From: Tricholoma matsutake | Lineage: Eukaryota > Basidiomycota > Agaricomycetes > Agaricales > Tricholomataceae | NCBI GenBank assembly: GCA_026075535.2 | Contig: AP026540.1 | Span: 558,001-622,000 of the forward strand | Direction: 5' to 3' | DNA: 64,000 nucleotides | Shown here: positions 46,497 to 56,737 of the stretch, piece by piece | Layout: every line of letters begins with the position of its first letter | Numbering within the stretch: position 1 is the stretch's first letter | Notes under the pieces: model-generated | The model's input: only the letters and a program-made list of their open reading frames with translations | What the model was told of the DNA's origin: nothing | Database searches by the model: none | Made by a program: the position numbers and the translations under genes

Positions 46497-47066
46497 ATGA
46501 GCCTGACAAGAGCTCCTTACAAGCAAAAGAGAAGATCAAAGAACAATGCCACCCTGCATGAGGATGATGATGGTGTAGTGGATACTGTCACACATAAGGA
46601 AGTTGAGATCAACATGAGACATGGACCAAAAACGAAGCATATCAAGGTTCCCTTGCCTCCAGTTACAGAAGAATGTGGTGAATTGAGTTCAGCTGGTATC
46701 CACAACAATCCAGGCCTTGCTCCAGAGTGGGATATGCAAGAACCTCAGGTGGCCGATGAGCTGGTTCAGCCACGGATCGGCATGGTCAGTTTCTGACATT
46801 GATTGACTTACCGAGGCTCATGTACAAATAACAGAGGCAGCGAGACTATGTCTTGGAGTTTGTCGGATGAATAGATGAACTGCTGCAAGCATCCCTGTCT
46901 TGGCAGGCATGGTCAATCAACAAACAAGTTTGCAACCACTGTTCATTCAATAAATGGGCAATTTGGAGATGCATCAATTGTTCACTAGGAAGAACACTTT
47001 GCCAAACATGTATGTGGGTAACACACAGGCAAAATCCCTTCCATCACATTGAATCTTGGAGTGGCA
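46497..47066 (+). pseudogene. KDZ transposase N-terminus with CxC2-type cysteine cluster, truncated
   Basis: Starts MSLTRAPYKQKRRSKN, a basic N-terminus. After a short intron (about 46785-46835, GTCAGT to ACAG) it reads RDYVLEFVG, a stop, then CNHCSFNKWAIWRCINC, LGRTLCQTCMWVTH and NPFHHIESWSGTH. The C-x2-C...W-x-C-x2-C...C-x2-C...H...H pattern is the CxC2-like cluster known at the start of KDZ transposases, where it is thought to bind zinc. The DDE catalytic domain should follow but is gone: at about 47067 the sequence switches to the 3' end of the gene seen at 33.6-34.5 kb. Confidence 0.75.
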
Positions 47067-47303
47067 CACTGATAGGTCCACCTTGTCATTCAAGTGCAAA
47101 AAACACATCTATGATTGTTGTTGAAGCTCTATGAGTCTCTACAGACCTCTACAAAGCTCTATGAACCCATACCAACCCCTCCGAAGCCCTACAAACCTCT
47201 ACAAACCTCTACAAAGTCACGAGAATGCTTCGAAATTCTTCGCAACACCTTGAAATTCTTTGTATGCCTTCGGCCGCCATAATACAATTCCCCCAACCTT
47301 CAG
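47067..47303 (+). repeat. 3'-end copy of the 33.6-34.5 kb unknown gene
   Basis: Encodes the closing phrase STLSFKCKKHIYDCC and a stop, then repeats of ACAAAGCTCTATGAACCC type, as at 34440-34550. Only the tail is present, joined directly to the CxC2 fragment. Confidence 0.65.
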
Positions 47304-47652
47304 AGCTCTTTACACTGCCCCACGTATTCCTGGAGGAATCCTGGTTATCCCTGCCACAGCCATTGTTCACCAAATGTTGCATTCCTGGCTGTTTTTTCTC
47401 CAGTGGGATTCCTGGTTCAGTCCTGGTATATTCCTGGTAAATCAGGCTCTTCCTGGTACTATTCCAGGAATTCCCCAGGACTTGGACTCTCAGGAATCTG
47501 GGGGGACTGACCAGGAATCCTGTAGGACTCTATAAGAGTAACCAGGACACTGTAGGACTCACCAAGACTCACCAGGACTCACCAGGAATCCAGTAGGATT
47601 GAACCAGGAGTCCTTACTACTACTACTACTACTAAGTAATAAAATAAATGAC

Positions 47653-47731
47653 ATGAGCTGGAATTGAACTCTAGGCATGAGACAACAACATTTTAGCATA
47701 GCCAATATAACCACTACACCACATAGACTTA
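47653..47731 (-). repeat. tRNA-like module, type b
   Basis: Minus-strand A box TGGTGTAGTGG (plus 47711-47721) and B box AGTTCAATTCC (plus 47660-47670). Confidence 0.7.
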
Positions 47732-47993
47732 TGAGGTATGTCCACTTACTGCTCTAGGTACCATTGGGGCGGCTGTGCATGACAAAGCACACAGCCGCAT
47801 ATCAACATTGCCAGCTCATCATCCACCATCATCACCACTCTTGACGATGACACCACCTCCCTTCCACTGCCTCCCCTCCATCAACACCTGTTGCCACTGC
47901 TCCTATGGCCACCACCACCTTGTCTAATGCCACCAACGGCTGCATTTGAACCACCTCAGGCCCAAATGACAACAGATGTCATTTGGGGCCCAG

Positions 47994-48046
47994 GTAATGT
48001 TTTTTACTTTTTTTTTATTGAACTAATATTTTCTTTCCTTCTTTAG
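47994..48046 (+). other. Intron-like segment next to hairpin (element 7, first)
   Basis: GTAATG donor after CCCAG at the hairpin foot, a GAACTAATATT branch region and a TTCTTTAG acceptor; 53 bases. Confidence 0.5.
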
Positions 48047-48229
48047 GTTCTAACTATATCATGACAACAAGACAACACCAAACAACAAATGAAGAACAAC
48101 AAATGAAGAACAACGAGCAAGCGACAGACAACAGACAACAAACGACAAACAAAGAAATGGAGAATGACGACACAGAGAGGGAAGGCTGGCAAAGGGCCCA
48201 GACGATGTACATCGTCATTTGGGCCCCAG

Positions 48230-48295
48230 GTAAGTTTTTTTTTGTTGGTTTCATTCTTTTTTGATTAATATTAGTTTTCTTTTGAATTTTTATAG
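48230..48295 (+). other. Intron-like segment next to hairpin (element 7, second)
   Basis: GTAAGT donor after CCCCAG, a GATTAATATTAG region and a TTTTTATAG acceptor; 66 bases. Element 5 has the same segment inverted at 28195-28128. Confidence 0.6.
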
Positions 48296-49265
48296 TTTCT
48301 CATTGTATGATGCGACCCACCACTGCCACCGCACTCTCCACCACTGTGAGCAGCTGCTCACAGGGTGGAAACAGAAGTGATGATGAGGACCACAGAGACG
48401 GAGATGAGGAGCCGCAAACAACGAGAGCAGCGGGGTGGCAAGACAAGGATGGGAGGACAACAGACAACCATGAAAACAATGGGACAGGGAGGACAATGGA
48501 CAACAAGCACAACCCAGCACCCAGCACCACCGCTGCAAGCAACTGCTCGCAGGGTGGAAGGAGGGGTGCGAGGATGGAGATGACCACACAACAACAACAG
48601 GACACCAGCACCAGGGAATGAAACACAGCCAGGAGAGCAACAGTGAAGCCAGGATGACAAACAGGTGCGAGGACGGAGACGACCACACAATGACAACAGG
48701 ACACCAGCACCAGGGAATGCAACAGCGGGAGACAGCCAGGATGGCAACAATGACCAGGAAGGGCACAACCAGGAGCAGCATGGAAACAATGCCCCCAGGA
48801 AGGGCATGACCAGGAGCAGCACGGAAACAACGCCCAGGACGGCAACGACAAGGACAGCAACGACGAAGGCCTGGCACCCAGTATGATGGGGACATCACAA
48901 CAGGCATGACTCAGCAGGACGCCCCCGCATTTTGTGTGGGGTGGTTTTTTTCATTTTTTATTTATGGTAATACCCTCCCCCTCGCCTGTGTTTTACATGG
49001 TTGAGGGGTTTTTCTTTCTTTTTCTTTATAATTGTAGTGCTCCCCTTGTGTAGATTAGTTTTATATGTATATATTTGTAGGACTCCCCCTCGCACCTTGT
49101 GTGGGGGAGGTTTTTTTTAAATGTAATTAATGGTGTATCCCTTGCGTCCAACGCGAGGGATGTAGTTAATAAATTTTATTTGATCTTAATTGTGAGCTTC
49201 AAGAGAGAAATACCTAAGTTTGAGTTTGAGGGTATAAATACACTTTTATATTGCAGCTAATAATT

Positions 49266-49351
49266 CTCCTGTGGCTCAACTGGTTAAGCACTTGTTTGGT
49301 TTGTCATGTGATTCTTGATCATGAGTTCTAGAGTTCAATCCCTGCTCTGAA
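49266..49351 (+). repeat. tRNA-like module, type a
   Basis: A box TGGCTCAACTGG (49272-49283) and B box AGTTCAATCCC (49332-49342), facing the right end of element 7. Confidence 0.7.
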
Positions 49352-49589
49352 CAAGTTTATTTTGTAGGTACTTTGTGAAATTCATGAAGTCTGAAGCACT
49401 TGAAACTGGTAAGATATCTCAAATTGACTTTCCATTATGGTATTACTTTAGGGTACTGAGTCTCACTGTATTCCTGGTGAGTCCCACTGTATTCCTGGTG
49501 AGTCCTACTGTATTCCTGGAGGATTCCTGGTCTTCCTGGTAGGACTACCAGGATTCCTCCAGGACTATGTGGGGCAGTGTAAAGTTCAG

Positions 49590-50364
49590 GACCTTCATAC
49601 AGCTCAGGATATACACCTGGAACATTGCTGATGAGTTCCAAACCAGTTTCAAGCAATATTGCAGTGATATTGGCCTTCAAACAAGTCTGATATTTCCTCA
49701 ACTGACTTCAAAAATCATTGAACCTTGAAAATTGACATCAGACACTATATCGCTATCCAAATGGTCATCGCACACATGCCAGACATATCCAAACCAGTTT
49801 CGAGCAATATCGCACCAATTTCGGGCCATGAACAAAGTCCGGAGAAACTTCGAAAATCTTCGAAAAGCCTCGAACCTCAAAAAACATCTTCGGACACAGT
49901 ATTTCCTATTTGAACAAACTTCGGATGCATGCTGGACACATGGGACACTATCTCGAGTATATCGAACACATTTTGACCACATGTGCACGCATACAATCCA
50001 CTCAAAGCAGTTTCCTATGTTTTCTGCAATTTATAACAAGGACAGTCCACTTTTAGCTATTCTTTCTTATTATTTCTTCATCATGTGTTATATTCACCCT
50101 TTCTAGTCTCGCTTTATTGTTCTGATATACTTTTATTGTCTTTTGCCTCAAGTTTTCCACATGTTTGCCTCATGTTCTCTAGCCTTTTTAGGTACTTTCT
50201 TTATTTTATATAAAAAGATGTACTAGATACAAAGAAAAACAAGAAAGTCGTCATCTTCCTCCCAGATCACAGTGATTTGAGAGTTCAGTTTAGTCTTATT
50301 CAGTCCGAAGTTTGGTGTTTTACACTAAACTTCTTCAAAATTCCTCAAAATTCCTCAAAATTCC
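49590..50364. other. No gene; possible solo LTR
   Basis: TTCGAAAATCTTCGAAAAGC-type repeats, then a T-rich part with a TATA-like TTTATATAAAAAG at about 50205. Composition would suit an old LTR, but I find no partner and no clear ends. Confidence 0.25.
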
Positions 50365-50975
50365 TTGCATTATGCTATTTTTGCTCTCATTTCCCTCAAT
50401 TCACCTTTGTTTCGCTTCTACTACTCGTCTAGTCCCCCGATCTTGCATCCGAACATATTTGCGCACTCCAAATTCATCAATCTAGCCATGAAATTCCTCA
50501 AAAACCCTGAAAAAACCTCAAAACACATTCTTTTAGCTTCAAATTGCTTTGACAAGCAGTCCTTTTATGACTATTTGATGGTCGATCTGACAGGTGACAT
50601 CCAGAGGGCCTCACAACCTTCCTCTGACTTGTGTTATACCATCCGAAGCCATTTAGTAGGTTTTGTTTGGGTTTCCAGGTTGAGCATCATCAACACACTT
50701 TTGCAGGGCCGAGTTATGGGAGGTTGGCACATACCTCTTAGTTCAGCACCAGACAGATCAGCCAATTTGCAATGCTCTTCAGTTCCAAATGGAATATCTG
50801 GAAACATTTGAGGACATGAAGGATAAAGCAGAACAAGCGTTGGCCAATTGGGAAGGTGATGATCAGCATTGGCCTTCATCACATCAATCAGCATTGGCTC
50901 TACATCATGAGTCGGCAGCGGCATCCGCAACAGCAATGGCCAATGAAGTGGGGGACAATTTTTTTGGACTGAACT
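50365..50975 (+). pseudogene. Unknown coding-like fragment
   Basis: An open frame 50365-50811 and, in another frame, 50789-50975, with readable stretches (SNCFDKQSFYDYLMVDLTG; later YLETFEDMKDKAEQALANW, which looks helical). No domain is recognised. It may be the start of a retroelement gag, which would fit an LTR just upstream, but that is a guess. Confidence 0.25.
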
Positions 50976-51119
50976 GAAGAGTAACCCAATGGTGTTGAGG
51001 ATAATTTATAATCACAATGATGTCTGTAAATCTTTTCATGGCAGTTGCCACATCAGCAGCACCTTTTGAGATCTGGGCCCCAGCAGCTATTTAGTCATAT
51101 TTAATTAAGATGCACTAGT

Positions 51120-52056
51120 GTACACACCCAAGTGACCATATTTCATTTTGCATCATCTTGTCCCCATGTTTGGAGGCCAGGAAACCACTGTGTGGGGAGG
51201 AATTTAATATCCAACCACAAGCATGCACATAATTCCAAGTATGGTATGCATTGATGACCTCATCATTGAGCCACTTTCCATGTAGCAATCACTTGACCTA
51301 GTTCTGGAAGGGTGTATTCCCAATCATCCAGACATGTGAGGTGGACAACTCCTGAATATCCTCCCATTTCTGCTCCATAACTTTGGATTTGTAAAGGAGC
51401 ACAGCTGGATGGTTTTCCAAGGAGTTTGAAATATCACAGTTTGATCATATGCAAGATATGTAGACTCCATGCATATCCAGTCCTGCTGTTCTGAGAAATC
51501 TGCTATTCTGAGCAGAATTTATCGATCATCTGGGTCAACCCAGCCTGGTGGTGCTTATTACAGATTACTGTCTGCCAATCTGGTAATGGAAACTAAGCAC
51601 ATGTAAAAATCATGAAGGGAAATAATGATACCATCTTCTGGAAATTCCCCTGTTTCAAATTTTAACCTTTCATCTTTGGAAACATTATTCAGGATAGACT
51701 CCACCATCTCCCTTCCACTCCTATTATGCAGCTTCATGAAAATGACTCTCACTGGCCATGGATTGAGAAAGGATGGGGTGTGGTAGGTAGATGTGGCATT
51801 TACTGATTTGAAACTATGTTCCACATTATATTGAAGCCCCCAGTGGTATCTCCAGAGATACTCTGGACTTGTGGTTTCCCAGTATTGAGAGTGAACTTCA
51901 AGAAGAGCAAGTTTGTATAATGTCACCTTGTCAACATGGTACAGGTCACAGCCTCACAGCCAAACTTCACTCCCCCATCCACAAAGGTCCACGGCTTAGG
52001 AGGTGGGATGAAGCTATCATTCTGTGTGATATCCCAAATTTCTTCATCGCTCAGTA
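51120..52056 (-). pseudogene. Ulp1/C48-type peptidase remnant
   Basis: The minus strand reads EEIWDITQNDSFIPPPKPW and FVDGGVKFG from 52050, then across frames WPVRVIFMKLHNRSGREMVE (about 51770-51710), and finally QKWEDIQEL and, at 51235-51285, LHGKWLNDEVINAYHTW. The WLNDEVIN phrase is the hallmark at the front of SUMO-protease-like C48 domains (Ulp1/SENP). The catalytic His, Asp and Cys would follow beyond about 51120 but are not readable. Such peptidases are often carried by large fungal DNA transposons. The region holds several stops and is not functional. Confidence 0.45.
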
Positions 52057-53240
52057 AATTCTGTGGTGGTCACATGGCCAGGTTAAATTGCTATTCTGTT
52101 ATGTAGCAAGGAACGAGTGTAGAAACAGAATTTGGTCTTTGAGCGAACGTGAGGTGTGACATGCACTTGCTTACCTCCACACCACCACCATGTTTGCTCA
52201 TCGACCCAAATCTCCTCGCTTTTTTCTCACCCACCTACCTCTCCCTGATGGCCCTCTTGCCCTACTGACTCTCAAATCCTTTGAGTCTACAACTGGATCT
52301 CCCTCACTTATATCAGCCTCTCATACAGACAGCCACCTAGACAACCCAAGCTACAGAAAACAGTGTTGTGTTTCCTTACTATCTCACTCATTTTGAGACA
52401 CACCTCATGCTTCACCTTGTCTCTGATACTTATAGTTTTTCCCTACACCAAGAGCAGATTCTCTCGTGACACCACAACACCGTGAACCCACCCACCACTC
52501 CCAGCTCTCCTTGACATGCATCTGTCTCAACAGGCATGTCCCTTGGCCAAAATGGTGGCCGAGAACAGCGAGGTTCCTACCCGCCCATCACAGCACTCTT
52601 GCCTGCCATATTTAGGCTAGGGTTTTGCTCTTTGAGTTGGGAGGCGCATAGCGCCTTCACCCACACAGCTTATATTAGTCCGCAGTAACATAATGGTACA
52701 CACCAATGAAATATGCATTCTAATGGATGTTGGATTCCACCTATAGAACACTAAGTGAACACTCAAAGAGGTTATCATGTGTGACAAGTTCTGAACCATC
52801 AACCTCATGCAGCAGGTTTTTGTACATCACATGATGTATATATAAGATAAGTACAGTTGAATTTCCCATACTGCATAGCCTCAGGACTGGCTCAACCTTA
52901 TGCAACATGAGATATATGCATCACTGATAAGATGTAAGGCCATGGGACATTCGTGAAAGTGTGACATGAATTCAGCCCAGATGGCACCTGAGCCTTCTAC
53001 AACCTTGCATTTTTTATTTCTCCACATATAGGTCAATCAAGGCTTACTTTTTCTTATGTCCTTAGTCACTATACACACAAGCATACAGATGACAAATTGA
53101 ATGAACATATTCAAAGTACTCATGAATCCCCTGCACAAATAGACAAATGATTGCAGGTCTATACACCATTGTGTTATTGTGAGTCTATGTGGACAGACCT
53201 GCAGTTGTTCATCCTTTCAGTATCACTGTTCTAATCCTTG
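52057..53240. other. No recognisable gene
   Basis: Includes a short open frame at 52190-52396 without a domain. The rest is AT-rich. Nothing firm. Confidence 0.35.
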
Positions 53241-53244
53241 AAGG

Positions 53245-53395
53245 ATTAGGGTGAGGGTGATCGGGGTGATCGGGGTGAGCCAGGGTGATGGGTGAGGGTG
53301 ATCAGGGTGATACTTGTTATCTACATATTTATTTTCATTGATGAGGGTGGGGATGATTGGGGGTGATCGGGGTGAGCCCAGGGTGATGCCTCCAC
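53245..53395 (+). repeat. GGGTGATCGGGGTGA minisatellite
   Basis: Irregular tandem phrases of GGGTGATCGGGGTGAGCC type in two blocks, about 53248-53310 and 53345-53385. Confidence 0.85.
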
Positions 53396-53840
53396 ATGTG
53401 ATTCCATTTTTGGCAGATCACAAATTCCTGGCAGCTTGTTTGTTCAGAACAAATATGAAAAATTTCACATCTTGGATCAGCAGAGGTTTGTGGGAGGGTG
53501 GTCCAATCGTATTGACAAGGGGATTCTAATGGGGGTATGGACGTGAACTGGATTTTGTCTGCTTGGCTCTCATGAGGACTTTTATTTTGTTTTTGATGGT
53601 TATGCTACATCATCTGGACCGTATTTGTGAGACGATTCCAATGGTAGTACTCACATGAGAATCTTGGCATTGGCTTGGCTTGGCTCACCTGTCAACTTTT
53701 ATTTTATTTGTTCTTGATGGCTGTGCTCCATAGTCTCGATTGTGTTTGTGAGACGATCCTGATCATGCTGGTACTCACTCATGGGAAAGTGTTTTAGGGT
53801 TATCAGGAGACATATTTTGAGATGGTAGGGCAGGGTGGAA

Positions 53841-53985
53841 AACTAGGGTGGTAGGGTGGTGGTAGGGGACAGGGAGAGTGGGGGAAGGGGACAGGGAGAG
53901 TGGGGGAAGGGGACAGGGAGAGTAGGGGAAGGGGACAGGGAGAGTAGGGGAAGGGGAAGGGGACAAGGAGAGTAGGGGAAGGGAT
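53841..53985 (+). repeat. GGGGACAGGGAGAGT minisatellite
   Basis: Tandem units of about 25 bases (AGGGGACAGGGAGAGTRGGG) repeated five to six times. The strong G/A strand bias gives the Pro/Ser shadow frames opposite. Confidence 0.9.
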
Positions 53986-54139
53986 GTACAGTACTCTCAC
54001 TACAGAATTTTACTTGTAAGTCTGAAGGTCTACAACATCATACAGCATGTACAGTACTCACTGCAGAATTTAATTGTGAGTACAGGACATCAATGACAAT
54101 CTCACTACAGAATTTTATTCATGAGTCCAAACATGTACA

Positions 54140-54995
54140 AGAATATATACAGATGAGACCAGAATGCTGCACAGAACTACTTCCATATGTGAGGAAAGAA
54201 GCCAGTTACTTGCTGTTCATTGTCATAGAAGAACAAACACCATGTGAATCTGGGGAGTTGACTTGTCATCCTCATAGACAAACAGATGAGACAAAAATTC
54301 TGTATGGAACTACTTCCATACAGGATCAATCAAGCTCTTGTGTGGTTGCTGTTTGTTGTCATGAAAGAGCAAAGACCATGGGAGTCCAGGCAGTTGACTT
54401 GTTGTCCTCATAGACAAACAGACCAGACAAAGATTCTGCATGGAACTACTTCTGTACAAAATGAATCTGCATGGTTGTAAATCATGGTCATAGAAGAGCA
54501 CTCTTGTTGTCCTCATAGATGAACAGGCAAGACACTACCTCCATGCAGGAGAAATCTGTGGCGTGGTTGCCATTCATTGTAGAAGAGCGAAGGCTGTGAA
54601 TCTGGGCATGGTTGGCAATCATGGTCATAGAAGAGCATACTTGTTGTCCTCATAGACAAACAGGTGAGACAAAAATCCTGCACAGAACTAGCAGGAGAAA
54701 TTGTGGTGTGGTTGCCGTTCATCATCATAGAAGAGCAAGGCCATGTGAATCCAGGCATGGTGCAGACTTGTCATCCTCCTAGATGAACAGGTGAGACAAA
54801 AATCCTGCATGGAACTGCTTCCATGCTGGAGGAATCCGTGTTGGTGCAGACTTGTTGTCCTCATAGACAAACAGGTGAGACAAAAATCCTGCATGGAACT
54901 ACTTCCATGCAGGAGCAATCTGTGGCATGGTTGTCATTTGTCATTGTAGAAGAGCCAAGCAACTTGTTGTCCTCATAGATGAACAGATGCAACAA
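54140..54995 (+). repeat. Minisatellite of about 85-135 bp units
   Basis: At least seven units sharing TTGTTGTCCTCATAGACAAA, GAGACAAAAATCCTGCATGG and an internal inverted pair GGAACTACTTCCATGCAGG. Starts of the shared phrase are near 54266, 54400, 54506, 54640, 54770, 54853 and 54964. The unit length varies because the tail is variably deleted. Confidence 0.9.
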
Positions 54996-56437
54996 AAGTC
55001 CTGAAGGGTTAATAAGTCAAACTTCGAAGGAAGTGAGAGAAACTAATACAGTAATAATATGGCTGTTAGTTGATAATTATCAATAGTTTTTTCACCTCTC
55101 CTATATATAGCAGGCTGTAATCTGACGTAACATATGCAAACTTGCAAAGTTTGCATCTGAATATGACACCTCCCTTTTTGTGACTTTTTGGGAATCTGAC
55201 TGTGATATGTATAGGTATATCTGAGGGTTGACTATAATGATACATTTTATGATTATTCATATTCTACAGCCACAATACATAGTATTGATGAAAAATTCCC
55301 AAATCACTGATGGCCTGCACCAAGCCCAGGTTAGTGATGTCATGAAATTCATGATGGTGTCACACTGTGTTACACTCACATTTACAGTACATTTCTCATC
55401 TACATCAATATGACCTCCGACTGTCTTTTCTTGTATTCCCTTCAAGCTGTCTGGAGCTTAGATTGCAACTCAATTCTTCTGCTATTACATATACTACACT
55501 TGATGATATCTTCTTGTACTTCTGTTTTCTGATTTGATGACTACCTTACTCTGCCCCTGGACTAGTACTAGCAGTGAGAGCCATTGTTGCAAGATGTAAA
55601 TAATGGCTAATATATATTGCTTTGTCACACTGCATTGTCACACAGCTCAGCCAGGTTTCAGTTGGCTTCAGGACTCTCCGAAACCTGTTCCCAGCTTAAC
55701 CTACCCTACCCTGACCAGTTACTGAAAAGGCCCTTAGTAAGATAGCAGTAGTCAGGAACCGACACCCTTATGTAAGCAAGAATGATGACACTAAGGTACT
55801 ATAGTCTATCAGTATCATGTGGGGAGAGATGTAAAATGACAGGGGAGTTGTAAAAAGCTCTCCAGAGCAGGATTTCAATAAGTTTTGGCCTCAGACCTTG
55901 TTCACACTAAATCTAGGGTTTCTCAATTATATGTGGATGGTTTTACTTCATAGAAAATGCCCCAAATGGGAGCCCAGGACAAACCTGATGTTAGAAAATG
56001 GACTGGGAAGCCCTATGAATTTTTCCTTCTATTTTCATTCTATTTTTAGTACTGTATATAGTATTTCAAGTGTTTCAAGTGTTTCGAGCACATTTTGAGC
56101 ATACAGTCATGTGGCATTGATACATACAGCATACCAAGTTGTTGGACCAAACACAGCCAAAGTTGGCTGGACGAACCCTAACCAGCATAATTTTGGCATT
56201 TGCCGTGCATGGGAACCCTTGTTGACATAATCCATGCCACGCCATATTATATAAATATATGTGCATGTCCCTGTAAATAGTGGGTGACTTTCCATAAGAT
56301 TTCAGAATAAAATATTTGGCAGATCTCAATTGCCGATCTGCTGATGGCAAATTTAATCCGATAATCTACTGTTTCAATTAAACCACAAGGCAGTCTGATT
56401 TAAATATATTAAGACACTGAATATCGCCACTTAGCCT
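54996..56437. other. No recognisable gene
   Basis: Ordinary AT-rich sequence with short frames only. A block near 55680-55740 (CCTGACCAGTTACTGAAAAGG) recalls hAT MITE subterminal sequence, but I cannot find a matching end. Confidence 0.4.
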
Positions 56438-56737
56438 ATGGACGACATTGAGCAACTCATTCTCCAACAGATGGAGGAAGAAGAAGGGGAGTAGGATCAG
56501 GAGGTAGTTGATCATGCAGTTTCTGCGATTGCACTTGCACTTGTTGGAGTGGAGCATGCCCACCAACTTCGAGTCCAACAGCACCAACCGAGCCATCTTT
56601 ACTTATGCCGTGGCCAACTACTCCCAAACCCCCGCATCGGAACTCCCTGGCAGGCACTTTACGATAGCCATAGCGATCGCACGAGGTCCCTACGCGTGAT
56701 CATACAGCGCAGGTACGGCAAAAAAAAAAATTCCTGA
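56438..56737 (+). pseudogene. PIF/Harbinger (DDE_Tnp_4) transposase N-terminal fragment
   Basis: From the ATG at 56438 the frame reads MDDIEQLILQQMEEEEGE, hits a TAG at 56492, and goes on in the same frame as HLYLCRGQLLPNPRIGTPWQ and ALYDSHSDR to the stop at 56737. The phrase LLPNPR-x-TPWQ-LY is typical of the start of fungal Harbinger-type transposases with a DDE_Tnp_4 domain. The catalytic domain is absent and the sequence changes character after about 56700. A fragment of roughly 90 residues out of a normal 350-400, hence inert. Confidence 0.65.

Larger units (their letters stand above)
47304..49584 (+). mobile_element. Composite element 7 (complete) with TTCAG duplication
   Basis: Left end AGCTCTTTACACTGCCCCAC, right end GTGGGGCAGTGTAAAG, flanked by TTCAG at 47299-47303 and 49585-49589. 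A type-b module faces left (47653-47731), type a faces right (49266-49351). Hairpins at 47968-48003 and 48196-48231 are each followed at once by an intron-like segment (47994-48046 and 48230-48295). Palindromes lie at about 48336-48368 and 48528-48556. Four CCCTCGCA-type hairpins lie at 48925-49165. From 48.2 kb to the right end it is the inverted near-copy of element 5. Confidence 0.85.

Noticed and set aside
49690..50364. A complete LTR with promoter
   Set aside because: There is a TATA-like run and suitable composition, but no second copy and no defined TG...CA ends.
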